Origin: Crocinitomicaceae bacterium
Lineage (GTDB): Bacteria; Bacteroidota; Bacteroidia; Flavobacteriales_D; Crocinitomicaceae
Direction of reading: 5' to 3'
Assembly: GCA_014762645.1 (NCBI GenBank)
Contig: JABURP010000121.1
Coordinates: forward strand, 1-56,456
Length of the DNA stretch: 56,456 bases
Shown here: positions 36,667 through 45,915 of the stretch, one piece after another
Layout: every line of letters begins with the position of its first letter
Position numbering within the stretch: the first letter of the stretch is position 1
Program-made: the position numbers and the translations under genes
Notes under the pieces: generated by a model
Databases searched by the model: none
Told to the model about the DNA's origin: nothing
The model's input: the letters and a program-made list of their open reading frames with translations, nothing else

Positions 36667-38349
36667 ATGGCAACCAAAGTAATGACAGATATAGAAATTG
36701 CACAAGCTGCAAAACTTGAGCACATTAGGAACATTGCGGCTAAGTTAAATATAGGTGAAGATGACCTTGAAATGTATGGAAAGTACAAAGCAAAAATCCC
36801 ACTGAAATTTATCGATCAGACTAAGATTGAGCAGAATAATCTCATTCTGGTTACCGCCCTCACTCCTACTCCTGCCGGAGAAGGAAAAACAACAACTTCA
36901 ATAGGTTTAACAGAGGGGATGAATAAGATCGGGAAGCGCACAACGGTTGTTTTGAGAGAACCTTCTCTTGGACCTGTGTTTGGCATAAAAGGAGGGGCAG
37001 CAGGAGGCGGTTACGCTCAAGTGGTTCCTATGGAAGACATTAATTTGCATTTTACCGGTGATTTTTCTGCTATTGAAAAAGCGAATAATCTACTGTCCGC
37101 TTTAATTGATAATAATCTGCAAAGTAAAACGCGGAGCCTGGGGATTGACCCAAGAACAATTGCATGGAAACGCGTCATGGATATGAACGATCGTGCTCTT
37201 CGTGATATTGTCATTGGTTTAGGAGGTACAGCAAATGGTATTCCCAGAGAAGATGGGTTTAACATTACTCCGGCTTCGGAAGTTATGGCCATCCTGTGTA
37301 TGGCAGAAGATTTTGAAGACCTGAAACGAAGGCTCGGAAACATCTATGTCGGGCTCACTATGGACAAAAAACCTGTCTACGCACGCGATTTAAAAGCAGA
37401 AAATGCAATGGCGATTTTATTAAAAGATGCCATTCAACCGAACCTGGTGCAGACTCTGGAAGGAAATCCGGCAATTATTCATGGCGGACCTTTTGCAAAT
37501 ATTGCACAGGGCACCAATACTATTATCGCTACGAAAATGGGACTGTCACTTTCAGACTATGTCGTTACAGAGGCAGGCTTTGGTGCTGATTTGGGTGCTG
37601 AAAAATTCCTCGATATTAAATGCGTTTCTGGTGGACTGAAGCCGAAAGCGACAGTATTAGTCGCTACGATTCGCGCCTTAAGACATCACGGTGGTGCTCC
37701 AAAAGAAGAGTACAACACGCCTAGTGCAGAACGCGTTGCATTAGGATTGGCTAATCTTGAAAAGCATATTGAGAATATGAAGAAATTTGGCCTAAACCCA
37801 GTGGTTGCTATTAACGCATTCCCTACAGATACAGAAGAAGAAATCACACTCATTCAGGACAGATGCGCAGCCATGGATGTCAAGGCGGTTATTGCAGATG
37901 GCTGGGCCAACGGTGGGGATGGCATGACAGACCTCGCGGAAGCAGTAGTTGCTGAGATTGAAAGCGGTAAAAACAACTTTAAACCGCTTTATGACTGGAA
38001 TTTACCTGTGAAAGAAAAGATTGAAATTATTGCCCGAGAAATTTACGGTGCGGATGGTGTTGATTTTTCTAAAAAAGCCCAGGGTGACCTGAAAAGAATA
38101 GAAAGTCTGGGACTGGATAAACTTCCCGTATGCATGGCAAAAACCCAGAAATCTTTCTCAGATAACGATAATCTTTTAGGAAGACCTACAGGGTTTACTA
38201 TTGAAGTAAGAGAATTTGAATTTGCCGCTGGAGCAGGATTTGTCATTCCAATTCTAGGTAAGATGATGAGAATGCCTGGTTTACCTGCAGTTCCGGCTTC
38301 AGAAGGCATGACTATAGATAATGATGGCGTAATTTCAGGCCTGTCTTAA
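36667..38349 (+). CDS. fhs: Formate-tetrahydrofolate ligase
   Basis: 560 aa from ATG 36667, the normal family length; a longer reading from 36640 would add an unlikely leader. The ATP site TPAGEGKTTTSIGL is followed by REPSLGPVFGIKGGAAGGGYAQV and the FTGDF segment, all characteristic. It makes 10-formyl-THF from formate, THF and ATP. The stop overlaps the fdhD start (TAATG), linking formate use to formate dehydrogenase maturation. Confidence 0.96.
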   Translation: MATKVMTDIEIAQAAKLEHIRNIAAKLNIGEDDLEMYGKYKAKIPLKFIDQTKIEQNNLILVTALTPTPAGEGKTTTSIGLTEGMNKIGKRTTVVLREPSLGPVFGIKGGAAGGGYAQVVPMEDINLHFTGDFSAIEKANNLLSALIDNNLQSKTRSLGIDPRTIAWKRVMDMNDRALRDIVIGLGGTANGIPREDGFNITPASEVMAILCMAEDFEDLKRRLGNIYVGLTMDKKPVYARDLKAENAMAILLKDAIQPNLVQTLEGNPAIIHGGPFANIAQGTNTIIATKMGLSLSDYVVTEAGFGADLGAEKFLDIKCVSGGLKPKATVLVATIRALRHHGGAPKEEYNTPSAERVALGLANLEKHIENMKKFGLNPVVAINAFPTDTEEEITLIQDRCAAMDVKAVIADGWANGGDGMTDLAEAVVAEIESGKNNFKPLYDWNLPVKEKIEIIAREIYGADGVDFSKKAQGDLKRIESLGLDKLPVCMAKTQKSFSDNDNLLGRPTGFTIEVREFEFAAGAGFVIPILGKMMRMPGLPAVPASEGMTIDNDGVISGLS

Positions 38350-39146
38350 TGAAAGACGTTCAGGAATACGAAGGAATAAAATTTTCGCAGGGGTCGGTTA
38401 AGAAAGTAACCGACCCTTTATGCGTTGAAGCTCCCCTTCAAATTACCATTAATGGCGAATCATTTACCGTGGTGATGCGAACTCCCGGAAATGAACGGGA
38501 ACTCGCTACAGGTCTACTCCATGCTGAAAACGTAATTACCGACTTTAACCAGGTGAAATGGTCGGAAGTATTTGATAAGTACAACCGAATCGAAGAATTA
38601 AAGCTAGAAACACCAAAAGAAAATTTGGGAGATGGTTTTTTAAGCAGCCGAAGCTTACTGTCGGTATCTTCCTGTGGCATTTGCGGCAAAAAAGAACTGG
38701 GTGATCTATTGCCAAAAGAAAAAGCAATGGAACAAGGCTTTTCTATATCCTTTGAAAAAGTTCTTGAAATGCTAAAGAATATGCATGCCAAGCAACGCGT
38801 ATTTAATATAACGGGAGGATGCCATGGCATAGCTGCCTTTGATACTGCAGGCAATATGCTTTGCTTACACGAAGATATCGGCAGACATAATGCCCTGGAT
38901 AAAGTTGTCGGTGATCTTTTAATCAACAACAAAATAAGTCAGGCAAAAGTCCTTACGTATAGCGGTCGAACTTCCTATGAAATGGTTTCAAAAGCATTCC
39001 GAGCTAAAATCCCTGTAATTGCTTCCGTTTCCGCACCATCCAGCCTTTCAATTGACTTTGCCAAAGAATTTGGACTCACACTTATTGGTTTTGCCAGAGA
39101 TACTGAGGCAACCTGTTATTCTGGTAGCGAACGTATGACCATTTAA
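38349..39146 (+). CDS. fdhD: Formate dehydrogenase accessory sulfurtransferase FdhD
   Basis: 265 aa. Contains MRTPGNERELATGLLHAE, the sulfur-carrying CxxC in SSCGICGK, GGCHGIAAFD and LHEDIGRHNALDKVVGD. FdhD relays sulfur from IscS to the molybdenum cofactor of formate dehydrogenase. No formate dehydrogenase is in the window. Overlaps fhs by one nucleotide; translational coupling is likely. Cytoplasmic. Confidence 0.93.
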   Translation: MKDVQEYEGIKFSQGSVKKVTDPLCVEAPLQITINGESFTVVMRTPGNERELATGLLHAENVITDFNQVKWSEVFDKYNRIEELKLETPKENLGDGFLSSRSLLSVSSCGICGKKELGDLLPKEKAMEQGFSISFEKVLEMLKNMHAKQRVFNITGGCHGIAAFDTAGNMLCLHEDIGRHNALDKVVGDLLINNKISQAKVLTYSGRTSYEMVSKAFRAKIPVIASVSAPSSLSIDFAKEFGLTLIGFARDTEATCYSGSERMTI

Positions 39147-39220
39147 GCCAAATAAATCGTTTTAAACAAAAAGGTGTTTTTTACCTTTCAAAAAATGCCC
39201 GTTTTTCGCCTTTTAATCAT

Positions 39221-39228
39221 TAGTTTTG
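39221..39228 (+). promoter_or_regulatory. Candidate -7 element (TAGTTTTG) of the gap-triterpenol operon
   Basis: Perfect TAnnTTTG ending 14 nt before the gap ATG. It is the only promoter-like box I can see ahead of the ten-gene run: no gap longer than 5 nt exists inside the run to hold another. No clear -33 TTTG is seen. Confidence 0.5.
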
Positions 39229-39242
39229 TCAAAAAAAATTAG

Positions 39243-40235
39243 ATGGCAATACGCGTTGGAGTTAATGGTTTTGGACGAATTGGACGTTATTTCACCAGAA
39301 TGGCTGTTGAACGCAGTGATATGGAGATCGTTGCTATAAATGATCTTACTGACAACGCGACATTGGCGCACCTGTTCAAGTACGATTCAGTACACCGTAA
39401 ATTTAATGGAACAGTGGAAGTGATCGGAGATGATATCAGCATTAATGGCAATCCGATTAAAATGTTTGCGGAAAGAGACCCGGAAAAATTACCCTGGGCT
39501 GACCTAAACGTAGACGTTGTTCTTGAATCAACAGGTATATTCAGAACAGAAGAACTGGCGTTAAAACACATTAAAGCCGGGGCGAAAAAAGTTGTACTTT
39601 CTGCTCCACCGCGCGGTGGAAACATTAAATCAGTTGTATTAGGAGTTAATGACGAAATCCTGGATGGATCAGAAAAAGTTATTTCAAACGCTTCCTGTAC
39701 AACCAACTGCTCAGCACCATTGGTGCAGGTGATGAAAGGATTGGGAGAAGTGCAAAGTGCATATATTACTACAATACATTCCTATACTTCTGACCAACGT
39801 CTACATGACGCACCTCATTCTGACCTGCGAAGAGCCAGAGCGGCAGCAGAATCTATTGTTCCTACAACCACTGGAGCAGCTAAGGCAATTACGAAGATTT
39901 TCCCTGAACTTGATGGTAAAATGGGTGGTTGCGGTATTCGTGTTCCAGTTCCGGATGGTTCTTTAACCGATATGACATTCATTATGGAAAGCGAACTAAC
40001 TGTTCAGGAAGTGAATGCCGCGTTTAAAAAAGCCTCAAAAGCTCACTTAAATGGAATTTTAGAATATATAGATGATCCAATCGTGTCTTCAGATGTCATT
40101 GGCAACCCACATTCTACTGTATTTGACTCATTGTTGACGTCCATAATCGGAAACATGGTCAAAGTAGTTGCCTGGTACGATAATGAAGCCGGTTACTCCA
40201 ATAGATTGGTGGATCTCGTAGCAAAAGTTGGATAG
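39243..40235 (+). CDS. gap: Glyceraldehyde-3-phosphate dehydrogenase
   Basis: 330 aa, a full-length GAPDH. N-terminal Rossmann GVNGFGRIGRYFTR, catalytic Cys in SNASCTTNCSAP, and C-terminal WYDNEAGYSNRLVDLV. It converts glyceraldehyde-3-phosphate to 1,3-bisphosphoglycerate using NAD(P). Its stop lies 2 nt before the TTG start of squalene synthase, so it heads the isoprenoid/triterpenol run and is very probably on the same transcript. Confidence 0.96.
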   Translation: MAIRVGVNGFGRIGRYFTRMAVERSDMEIVAINDLTDNATLAHLFKYDSVHRKFNGTVEVIGDDISINGNPIKMFAERDPEKLPWADLNVDVVLESTGIFRTEELALKHIKAGAKKVVLSAPPRGGNIKSVVLGVNDEILDGSEKVISNASCTTNCSAPLVQVMKGLGEVQSAYITTIHSYTSDQRLHDAPHSDLRRARAAAESIVPTTTGAAKAITKIFPELDGKMGGCGIRVPVPDGSLTDMTFIMESELTVQEVNAAFKKASKAHLNGILEYIDDPIVSSDVIGNPHSTVFDSLLTSIIGNMVKVVAWYDNEAGYSNRLVDLVAKVG

Positions 40236-40237
40236 AT

Positions 40238-41356
40238 TTGATTTCAAGAATACTATATTATTCAAGCAGACCGCAGGAAGTGCAATACCTTTTTCAAATG
40301 AAAAAGGAGTTCAGCCAGTTCAAACCTTCGGATGAAAGGCTTACAACTATATCTGAACGAACGACAGATCGTGAGTTTTGCTATGAAGCTTTGAAAAAAG
40401 TATCTCGCTCCTTTGCTGTGGTCATTCAGCAACTACCAACTGAATTACAAGATCCCGTGTGTCTCTTCTACTTAATATTAAGAGGATTGGATACGGTTGA
40501 AGATGACATGAGTATTGATCAGAAGGATAAAGAACAAATGCTCATCACTTTTGCGGACAGAATGAATGAAGCTCCTTTTAATATGGAAAAGGTTGGAGAT
40601 ACGCAGGATTATCGTGACCTAATGCTTCATTTTGATAAGGTTATCAGACAATACCACGAATTAGCACCGCAGTATCGGGAAGTTATCACAGATATCACCA
40701 ACAAAATGGCGTTGGGAATGAACAAGTATGCCCACCAGGATGTTGTTTCTTATGAGGATTGGGATGATTACTGTCATTACGTCGCCGGACTGGTAGGTAT
40801 CGGTCTGAGTCAGTTATTTCTGGCTTCTGACCTGGAACACAGTCCCAATTTGAAAGAAGAAGGATTATCTAACGAAATGGGATTGTTTCTGCAAAAGACA
40901 AATATTATCAGGGACTTTGCAGAAGACCTCGAGCAACAACGTGTTTTCTGGCCACAGGAAGCCTGGAAAGGCCGAGTAGAAAAACTTGAAGACCTGCAAC
41001 AGAACAAAGAAAAAGGATTAGAAGTATTGAATGAGATGATCATTAATGCGCTCTCCCATGTTCCGGCATGCCTCAGATATATGGAGAGTCTGGAAGATAT
41101 TCAGATTTTTCGTTTCTGTGCCATACCGCAGTTAATGGCTATTGCCACACTGAAAGAACTATATAACAACTCGGATGTTTTGCACAAGAATATTAAAATA
41201 AGAAGAGGTAGAACAGCCCGTTATTTTATTTCTATCAAGACATTTGAACAAACGAAAAAAGAATTCATCAAAATTTTGCAATCACTCGCTAAAAATGACA
41301 CCAGTCAAAAGATTAACCAAATTTTGACTCAAGTTAATGCTTATGAAAACGTCTGA
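40238..41356 (+). CDS. sqs: Squalene synthase, eukaryote-type (FDFT1/ERG9-like)
   Basis: 372 aa from TTG at 40238. That start is favoured over ATG 40298 because the extra N-terminus RPQEVQYLFQMKKEF aligns with the human leader HPEEFYNLVRFRIG. Motifs: SRSFAVVIQQL, first Asp-rich DTVED (85-89), catalytic-tyrosine segment YCHYVAGLVGIGLSQLF (178-194), LQKTNIIRDFAED with the second Asp-rich site (226-230), and FCAIPQLMAIATL. It joins two farnesyl diphosphates into squalene in a single enzyme. Many bacteria use HpnCDE instead, so this form is notable. The C-terminal membrane anchor of eukaryotic enzymes is absent. Overlaps the next gene by 20 nt. Confidence 0.93.
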   Translation: MISRILYYSSRPQEVQYLFQMKKEFSQFKPSDERLTTISERTTDREFCYEALKKVSRSFAVVIQQLPTELQDPVCLFYLILRGLDTVEDDMSIDQKDKEQMLITFADRMNEAPFNMEKVGDTQDYRDLMLHFDKVIRQYHELAPQYREVITDITNKMALGMNKYAHQDVVSYEDWDDYCHYVAGLVGIGLSQLFLASDLEHSPNLKEEGLSNEMGLFLQKTNIIRDFAEDLEQQRVFWPQEAWKGRVEKLEDLQQNKEKGLEVLNEMIINALSHVPACLRYMESLEDIQIFRFCAIPQLMAIATLKELYNNSDVLHKNIKIRRGRTARYFISIKTFEQTKKEFIKILQSLAKNDTSQKINQILTQVNAYENV

Positions 41357-42659
41357 ATATGACATAATCGTAATTGGTGCGGGAGTTGCAGGTGGTGTTT
41401 TTGCAGCTTCTCAACCTGAAGACAAAAAGATCCTCGTAATTGAGCGCGACCTGACCGAACCGGACAGGATAATTGGGGAACTGATGCAACCCGGTGGTAT
41501 AAAAGCACTGGAACAAATGAAGCTCGGTCATCTTACAGACGGAATTGACGCAAAGCCCGTTGACGGCTATAAACTCATTATGGGAGAGGATAGTTTCACT
41601 ATTCACTACAAAGACGTAGAAGAAGGCATTCAGGGTGTCGGATTGAGAAACGGTAAGTTCCTTACCAATATTCGTCAGGAATTAGAGAAGCGTCCAAACA
41701 TTAACCTCATTCAGGGAAATGTAACAGAGATCATACAGGAAGATGAAATTATTAAAGGGGTGAGATACAGCAATCCACTGGATGAGCTTGTTGAAAAAAG
41801 AGCACCACTTACCGTTGTCTGTGACGGACCTATGTCATTTTTTAGAAAAAAATTGAGCAAACCCAACAAAACGGTTTCGTCTTATTTTATGGGACTGGTG
41901 CTAAAAGACCTTGATCTTGAATACCCGTCCTTAGGTCACATGATCGTTACAGGTGAATCCCCAATTCTGGTTTACCCTATTCATACCAATGCTTACCGAA
42001 TTTTAATTGACTATCCGGGTGATAAGCCTCCAAGGATGGGAAGCAAATCCATAGAAAAATTTAAGCGTGAAGTTTCTGCGGTTCTTCCACCTGAGATGGT
42101 TGCGTCATTTGAAAAAGCAATTGAATCTGATCAGGTAAAAGTTATGCCCAATCACAGCATGAAAGCGCAGGCGTTTCGTATGCAGGGCGTAGTATTACTT
42201 GGAGATTCGCTCAACATGCGACACCCGGTTACCGGTGGAGGTATGACAGCAACCTTTGCGGATATTATCAGCCTGAATAAAGAACTTGCTAATGCCAACT
42301 TCTCTGATCCCGAAAGTTTGGAGTTAGCCATTCAATCTTACTACGAAAAACGCAGTGAAAGTGTCGAAACTATTAATATTTTGGCCAATGCATTATACAA
42401 GGTATTCAGAGATCATGACCTGAAAGAGGCAGTTTTTGAGTATCTTCAACGTGGCGGAGAAAAATCTACTGGTCCACTTTCACTACTGGCAGGGATCAAT
42501 AGAAATAAAAAGTATTTGTTGAAGCATTTCTTCCGTGTGGCACTGCAACACCCGTTGCATTTTATCACTCACCCTCGGAAACAAATGCGGTTATATAAAA
42601 GTGCCGTAGGTATCATTCGTCCAATTTTAAAAGAGGAGGAACGACCTGCAATTGTATAA
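41337..42659 (+). CDS. sqe: Squalene monooxygenase (squalene epoxidase)
   Basis: 440 aa. FAD-binding IVIGAGVAGGVFAASQ, the squalene-epoxidase signature GELMQPGGIKALEQM, the DG motif in VVCDGPMSFFRKKL and the GD motif in VLLGDSLNMRHPVTGGGMTA. It uses O2 and FAD to convert squalene to 2,3-oxidosqualene, the substrate of the cyclase encoded at the end of this operon. The N-terminal membrane region of animal enzymes is missing, and a C-terminal helical region (about 370-430) may associate with the membrane. An ATG two codons later (41343) could also be the start. Confidence 0.93.
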   Translation: MLMKTSEYDIIVIGAGVAGGVFAASQPEDKKILVIERDLTEPDRIIGELMQPGGIKALEQMKLGHLTDGIDAKPVDGYKLIMGEDSFTIHYKDVEEGIQGVGLRNGKFLTNIRQELEKRPNINLIQGNVTEIIQEDEIIKGVRYSNPLDELVEKRAPLTVVCDGPMSFFRKKLSKPNKTVSSYFMGLVLKDLDLEYPSLGHMIVTGESPILVYPIHTNAYRILIDYPGDKPPRMGSKSIEKFKREVSAVLPPEMVASFEKAIESDQVKVMPNHSMKAQAFRMQGVVLLGDSLNMRHPVTGGGMTATFADIISLNKELANANFSDPESLELAIQSYYEKRSESVETINILANALYKVFRDHDLKEAVFEYLQRGGEKSTGPLSLLAGINRNKKYLLKHFFRVALQHPLHFITHPRKQMRLYKSAVGIIRPILKEEERPAIV

Positions 42660-43682
42660 ATGGAGAAGATAGAACACGAATCATTAGAAGCGGCGGATTC
42701 GCGAAAACAAAGTCACTTAGACCTGGCTTTTAAGTCGCAAAGTGCTGAACTGGACAAAAGGTTTTACTACGAGCCCATGTTATCCGGGCATCCCGCAGTG
42801 GAAGAAGAAATGTCCTTTAAACTGGGAGACAAGGTAATGAAGTACCCGATTTGGATTTCATCCATGACGGGCGGAACTTCCAAAGCCGGACCAATCAATA
42901 AAATGCTGGCAAAAACTGCCGGTAAATATGGTTTCGGAATGGGCCTCGGATCTTGTAGAATAATCCTGGAAGACAACACCTATTTTGAAGACTTCAACCT
43001 GCGCCCTATTTTGGGAGATGAAGTTCCATTGTTTGCGAATGTCGGAATTGCTCAAATAGAGCGAATCCTTCAGGAAAACCAAGGTAATAAACTCACCCAA
43101 CTCGTTGAAAAACTTAGTGCGGATGGTTTAATCGTTCATGTGAATCCTTTACAGGAATGGCTGCAACCCGAAGGTGATCTTATTCAACAATCACCATTGG
43201 TCACAATTGAACAATTGCTCAATGAGTTTGATAAACCCATTATCGTTAAAGAGGTGGGACAGGGATTTGGTCCACACAGTATGGGAGAATTACTGAAGCT
43301 TCCTTTATTAGCAATAGATTTTGCGGCTAACGGAGGTACCAATTTTTCAAAACTGGAGCTAATCCGCAATAAAAAATTACAGGATTTTTATAGTGATGTC
43401 GTAGCTTTGGGGCATACAGCTGAGGAAATGGTAACATTTTTAAACGAGAGCGTTGAAAAACTTGGCAACGTTAGAAAGTGTAACAATGTCATCATTAGCG
43501 GAGGAGTTAAGAACTTCCTGGATGGCTATTATTATATCACAAAATGTGAGCTGGATGCTGCTTACGGTCAAGCGGCACCTTTTTTGAAGTACGCAAATGA
43601 GTCACAAGAGGCACTGGATGAATTCGCCGAATTCCAAATCCAGGGATTACTTATGGCTCAACGATTATTAAGAGTTAAGTGA
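42660..43682 (+). CDS. fni: Type 2 isopentenyl-diphosphate delta-isomerase
   Basis: 340 aa. FMN-dependent TIM barrel: MTGGTSKAGPINKMLAKTAGKYGFGMGLGSCR near the N-terminus, VNPLQEWLQPEGD (substrate/metal), IVKEVGQGFGPHS and ISGGVKNFLDGYYY. It interconverts IPP and DMAPP, giving both building blocks for farnesyl diphosphate. Starts directly after the squalene epoxidase stop and its stop overlaps the next ATG (TGATG). Confidence 0.94.
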   Translation: MEKIEHESLEAADSRKQSHLDLAFKSQSAELDKRFYYEPMLSGHPAVEEEMSFKLGDKVMKYPIWISSMTGGTSKAGPINKMLAKTAGKYGFGMGLGSCRIILEDNTYFEDFNLRPILGDEVPLFANVGIAQIERILQENQGNKLTQLVEKLSADGLIVHVNPLQEWLQPEGDLIQQSPLVTIEQLLNEFDKPIIVKEVGQGFGPHSMGELLKLPLLAIDFAANGGTNFSKLELIRNKKLQDFYSDVVALGHTAEEMVTFLNESVEKLGNVRKCNNVIISGGVKNFLDGYYYITKCELDAAYGQAAPFLKYANESQEALDEFAEFQIQGLLMAQRLLRVK

Positions 43683-44995
43683 TGGATAAATTTATAGAAG
43701 GGTTTTCAAAGAAAAATAAAGAGGAGAAGATTGAAGCTATCGCTGAATTCTTCAGGGATAAGCAAAAGGCAATCGACGTATTTCACAGTTTCAATCATCC
43801 GAACCCGGAGATTCAAACCATGATTAACGAGTTCAGTGAAAATACAATCTCAAATTTTCACTTGCCGTACTCCATAGCGCCAAATTTCCTGATTAATGGA
43901 AAGACCTATGCCATCCCAATGGTAATTGAAGAAAGCTCTGTAGTTGCAGCTGCTTCCAAAAGTGCTAAGTTTTGGTTTAAACTAGGTGGATTCCATACGC
44001 AGATCGTTGATACGGAAAAAGTCGGTCAGGTTCATTTTATCTGGAAAGACGATATTGAAAAACTTAGGGCAAAGTTCCCGGAGCTAAAAGAATTACTCAT
44101 AGAAGGCACAAATGACTTGACGGAGAACATGCGTGAACGCGGTGGAGGAGTAAAGGACATAGTACTAAAAGATCTCTCTGACAAAGAACCTGGTGTAATG
44201 CAATTGTTTGCCACGTTTGAAACCGTAGACTCTATGGGTGCAAACTTTGTAAATTCCTGCCTGGAAAGATTTGCAGATATTTTCAGACAATGGCACAAAG
44301 ATCAGGATGAATTTCCGGAAGGCAGTCTGGACATTGTCATGTCTATTCTTTCTAACCTTACTCCGAACTGTATGGTGAAATGTTGGGTGGAAACAGAAAT
44401 AGACAATTTGAAAGACATTGTTCCCGGTGTTTCAGGGTTAGCTTTTGCAAACAAGTTCAGACGAGCAGTTAGAATTGCACAGATAGATCCCTACAGAGCA
44501 ACCACGCATAATAAAGGAATTTACAACGGAATTGATGCAGTAGTGTTAGCTACCGGCAACGATTTTAGAGCTGTAGAAGCCTGCGGCCATGCCTATTCTA
44601 GCATGGAAGGAACCTACACTTCTCTAACCAGCTGTACAATTGAAGACGGGAAATTCCGCTTTGAGCTCAACCTTCCTATCGCATTGGGAGTTGTTGGAGG
44701 TTTAACCAATCTTCATCCGCTGGTGAAACTCTCACATGAGATTTTAGATCACCCATCTGCCAGAGAACTGATGGGAATTGCAGCAGCTGCCGGATTAGCC
44801 AATAACTTTGGTGCCGTAAAATCATTAACTACAACGGGGATTCAGCAGGGACACATGAAAATGCACCTGTTCAACATCATGAACCAGTTGGATGTTTGTA
44901 AAGAGAATCGTCAGAAAGTCGTGGACCACTTCAAAGACAAGAACGTGTCCGTTTCAGCTGTAAGAAAATACGTTGAAGCGCTTGAATTGGCCTGA
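43682..44995 (+). CDS. mvaA: Hydroxymethylglutaryl-CoA reductase
   Basis: 437 aa from ATG 43682, which overlaps the fni stop; a GTG one codon earlier is less likely. Conserved segments: IPMVIEESSVVAAASKSAKFW, FETVDSMGANFVNSCLE, AVVLATGNDFRAVEACGHAY and TGIQQGHMKMH. The EESSVVAAAS and DSMGAN forms and the absence of a membrane domain indicate a soluble enzyme. It reduces HMG-CoA to mevalonate, the committed step. The upstream HMG-CoA synthase is not in the window. Confidence 0.94.
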   Translation: MDKFIEGFSKKNKEEKIEAIAEFFRDKQKAIDVFHSFNHPNPEIQTMINEFSENTISNFHLPYSIAPNFLINGKTYAIPMVIEESSVVAAASKSAKFWFKLGGFHTQIVDTEKVGQVHFIWKDDIEKLRAKFPELKELLIEGTNDLTENMRERGGGVKDIVLKDLSDKEPGVMQLFATFETVDSMGANFVNSCLERFADIFRQWHKDQDEFPEGSLDIVMSILSNLTPNCMVKCWVETEIDNLKDIVPGVSGLAFANKFRRAVRIAQIDPYRATTHNKGIYNGIDAVVLATGNDFRAVEACGHAYSSMEGTYTSLTSCTIEDGKFRFELNLPIALGVVGGLTNLHPLVKLSHEILDHPSARELMGIAAAAGLANNFGAVKSLTTTGIQQGHMKMHLFNIMNQLDVCKENRQKVVDHFKDKNVSVSAVRKYVEALELA

Positions 44996-45000
44996 TTCAC

Positions 45001-45915
45001 GTGAGTTCTGTATCAGAAAATAAGACCTTTACCTATTCAGCAGCCGGGAAGCTGATGCTATTTGGTGAGTACCTGGTACTTCAGGGAGCTAAGAGTCTTG
45101 CTTTTCCACTTAAATTTGGACAAGTACTAAAAGTAAGTTCATCCGATAAAATCCTGCACTGGGAGGCATTTGCCAACGGCGAAAAGTGGTTTTGGGTTTC
45201 CATGGATGATCAATTGAACTTAATTGACACGAACAACACAGGCGCCGCAGAAATGCTGCAATCGCTTTTCAAGTACATAAAACACATTCAACCTGATCTT
45301 GATCTCATTAACCATTATGAGGTGAAAGCCAATTTTAATCTTCAGTGGGGATTGGGCTCCTCCTCTACCCTTGTGAGTTTATTGAGTCAATGGTCTGACG
45401 TTGATCCCTATGAAATGTTGGCCAATTCATTTGGCGGTTCAGGTTATGATATTGCAGCCGCAACCGCGCAAAACCCAATTATCTACCAAATTAGGGATAA
45501 CCAAAAACTAATTGAAGAAGTCCAACTCAACAGGGAGATTACGGATAAGTGCCTCTTTATTTATCTTGGAAAAAAGCAAAACTCCCGTAATGAGATTAAA
45601 AAATTCACGTCTTCAGAAGTAACAGAAAAGGATATTATAGCCATGAACGGTATTGTTGAACAAGCCATTAAGGTGTCCACAATTGAAGAATTTGAAGCCT
45701 TGCTAAATCGTTCAGAAGATATATTATCCTTTATTTTGGGCCGTGAAAAATTAAAAGACCATATCTTTGCTGATTATAAGTATTCAATTAAATCATTGGG
45801 GGCCTGGGGAGGAGATTTTTTCCTGGCAACCTTTAGAGATTTAGACGAAGCTCGTAACTACTTCAAAATGAAAGGACTTACGACGCAATTTACTTATAGT
45901 GAACTTGTGAAATAA
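45001..45915 (+). CDS. GHMP kinase of the GYDIA type, probable phosphomevalonate kinase
   Basis: 304 aa, GTG start. GHMP features: SAAGKLMLFGEYLVLQGAKS at the N-terminus, ATP loop NLQWGLGSSSTLVSLL, then FGGSGYDIAAA. The GYDIA motif names a Bacteroidota family lying in mevalonate operons. The neighbouring genes encode mevalonate kinase and decarboxylase, so the missing step, mevalonate-5-phosphate phosphorylation, is the natural assignment. This is inferred from position, not from motif identity with known phosphomevalonate kinases. Abuts the next gene. Confidence 0.8.
   Translation: MSSVSENKTFTYSAAGKLMLFGEYLVLQGAKSLAFPLKFGQVLKVSSSDKILHWEAFANGEKWFWVSMDDQLNLIDTNNTGAAEMLQSLFKYIKHIQPDLDLINHYEVKANFNLQWGLGSSSTLVSLLSQWSDVDPYEMLANSFGGSGYDIAAATAQNPIIYQIRDNQKLIEEVQLNREITDKCLFIYLGKKQNSRNEIKKFTSSEVTEKDIIAMNGIVEQAIKVSTIEEFEALLNRSEDILSFILGREKLKDHIFADYKYSIKSLGAWGGDFFLATFRDLDEARNYFKMKGLTTQFTYSELVK

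Noticed and set aside
38438-38932. 164-aa minus-strand ORF inside fdhD
   Set aside because: Antisense shadow of a gene with full FdhD motifs.
40298-40300. ATG 40298 as the squalene synthase start
   Set aside because: It would remove 20 residues that align with the N-terminus of eukaryotic squalene synthases.
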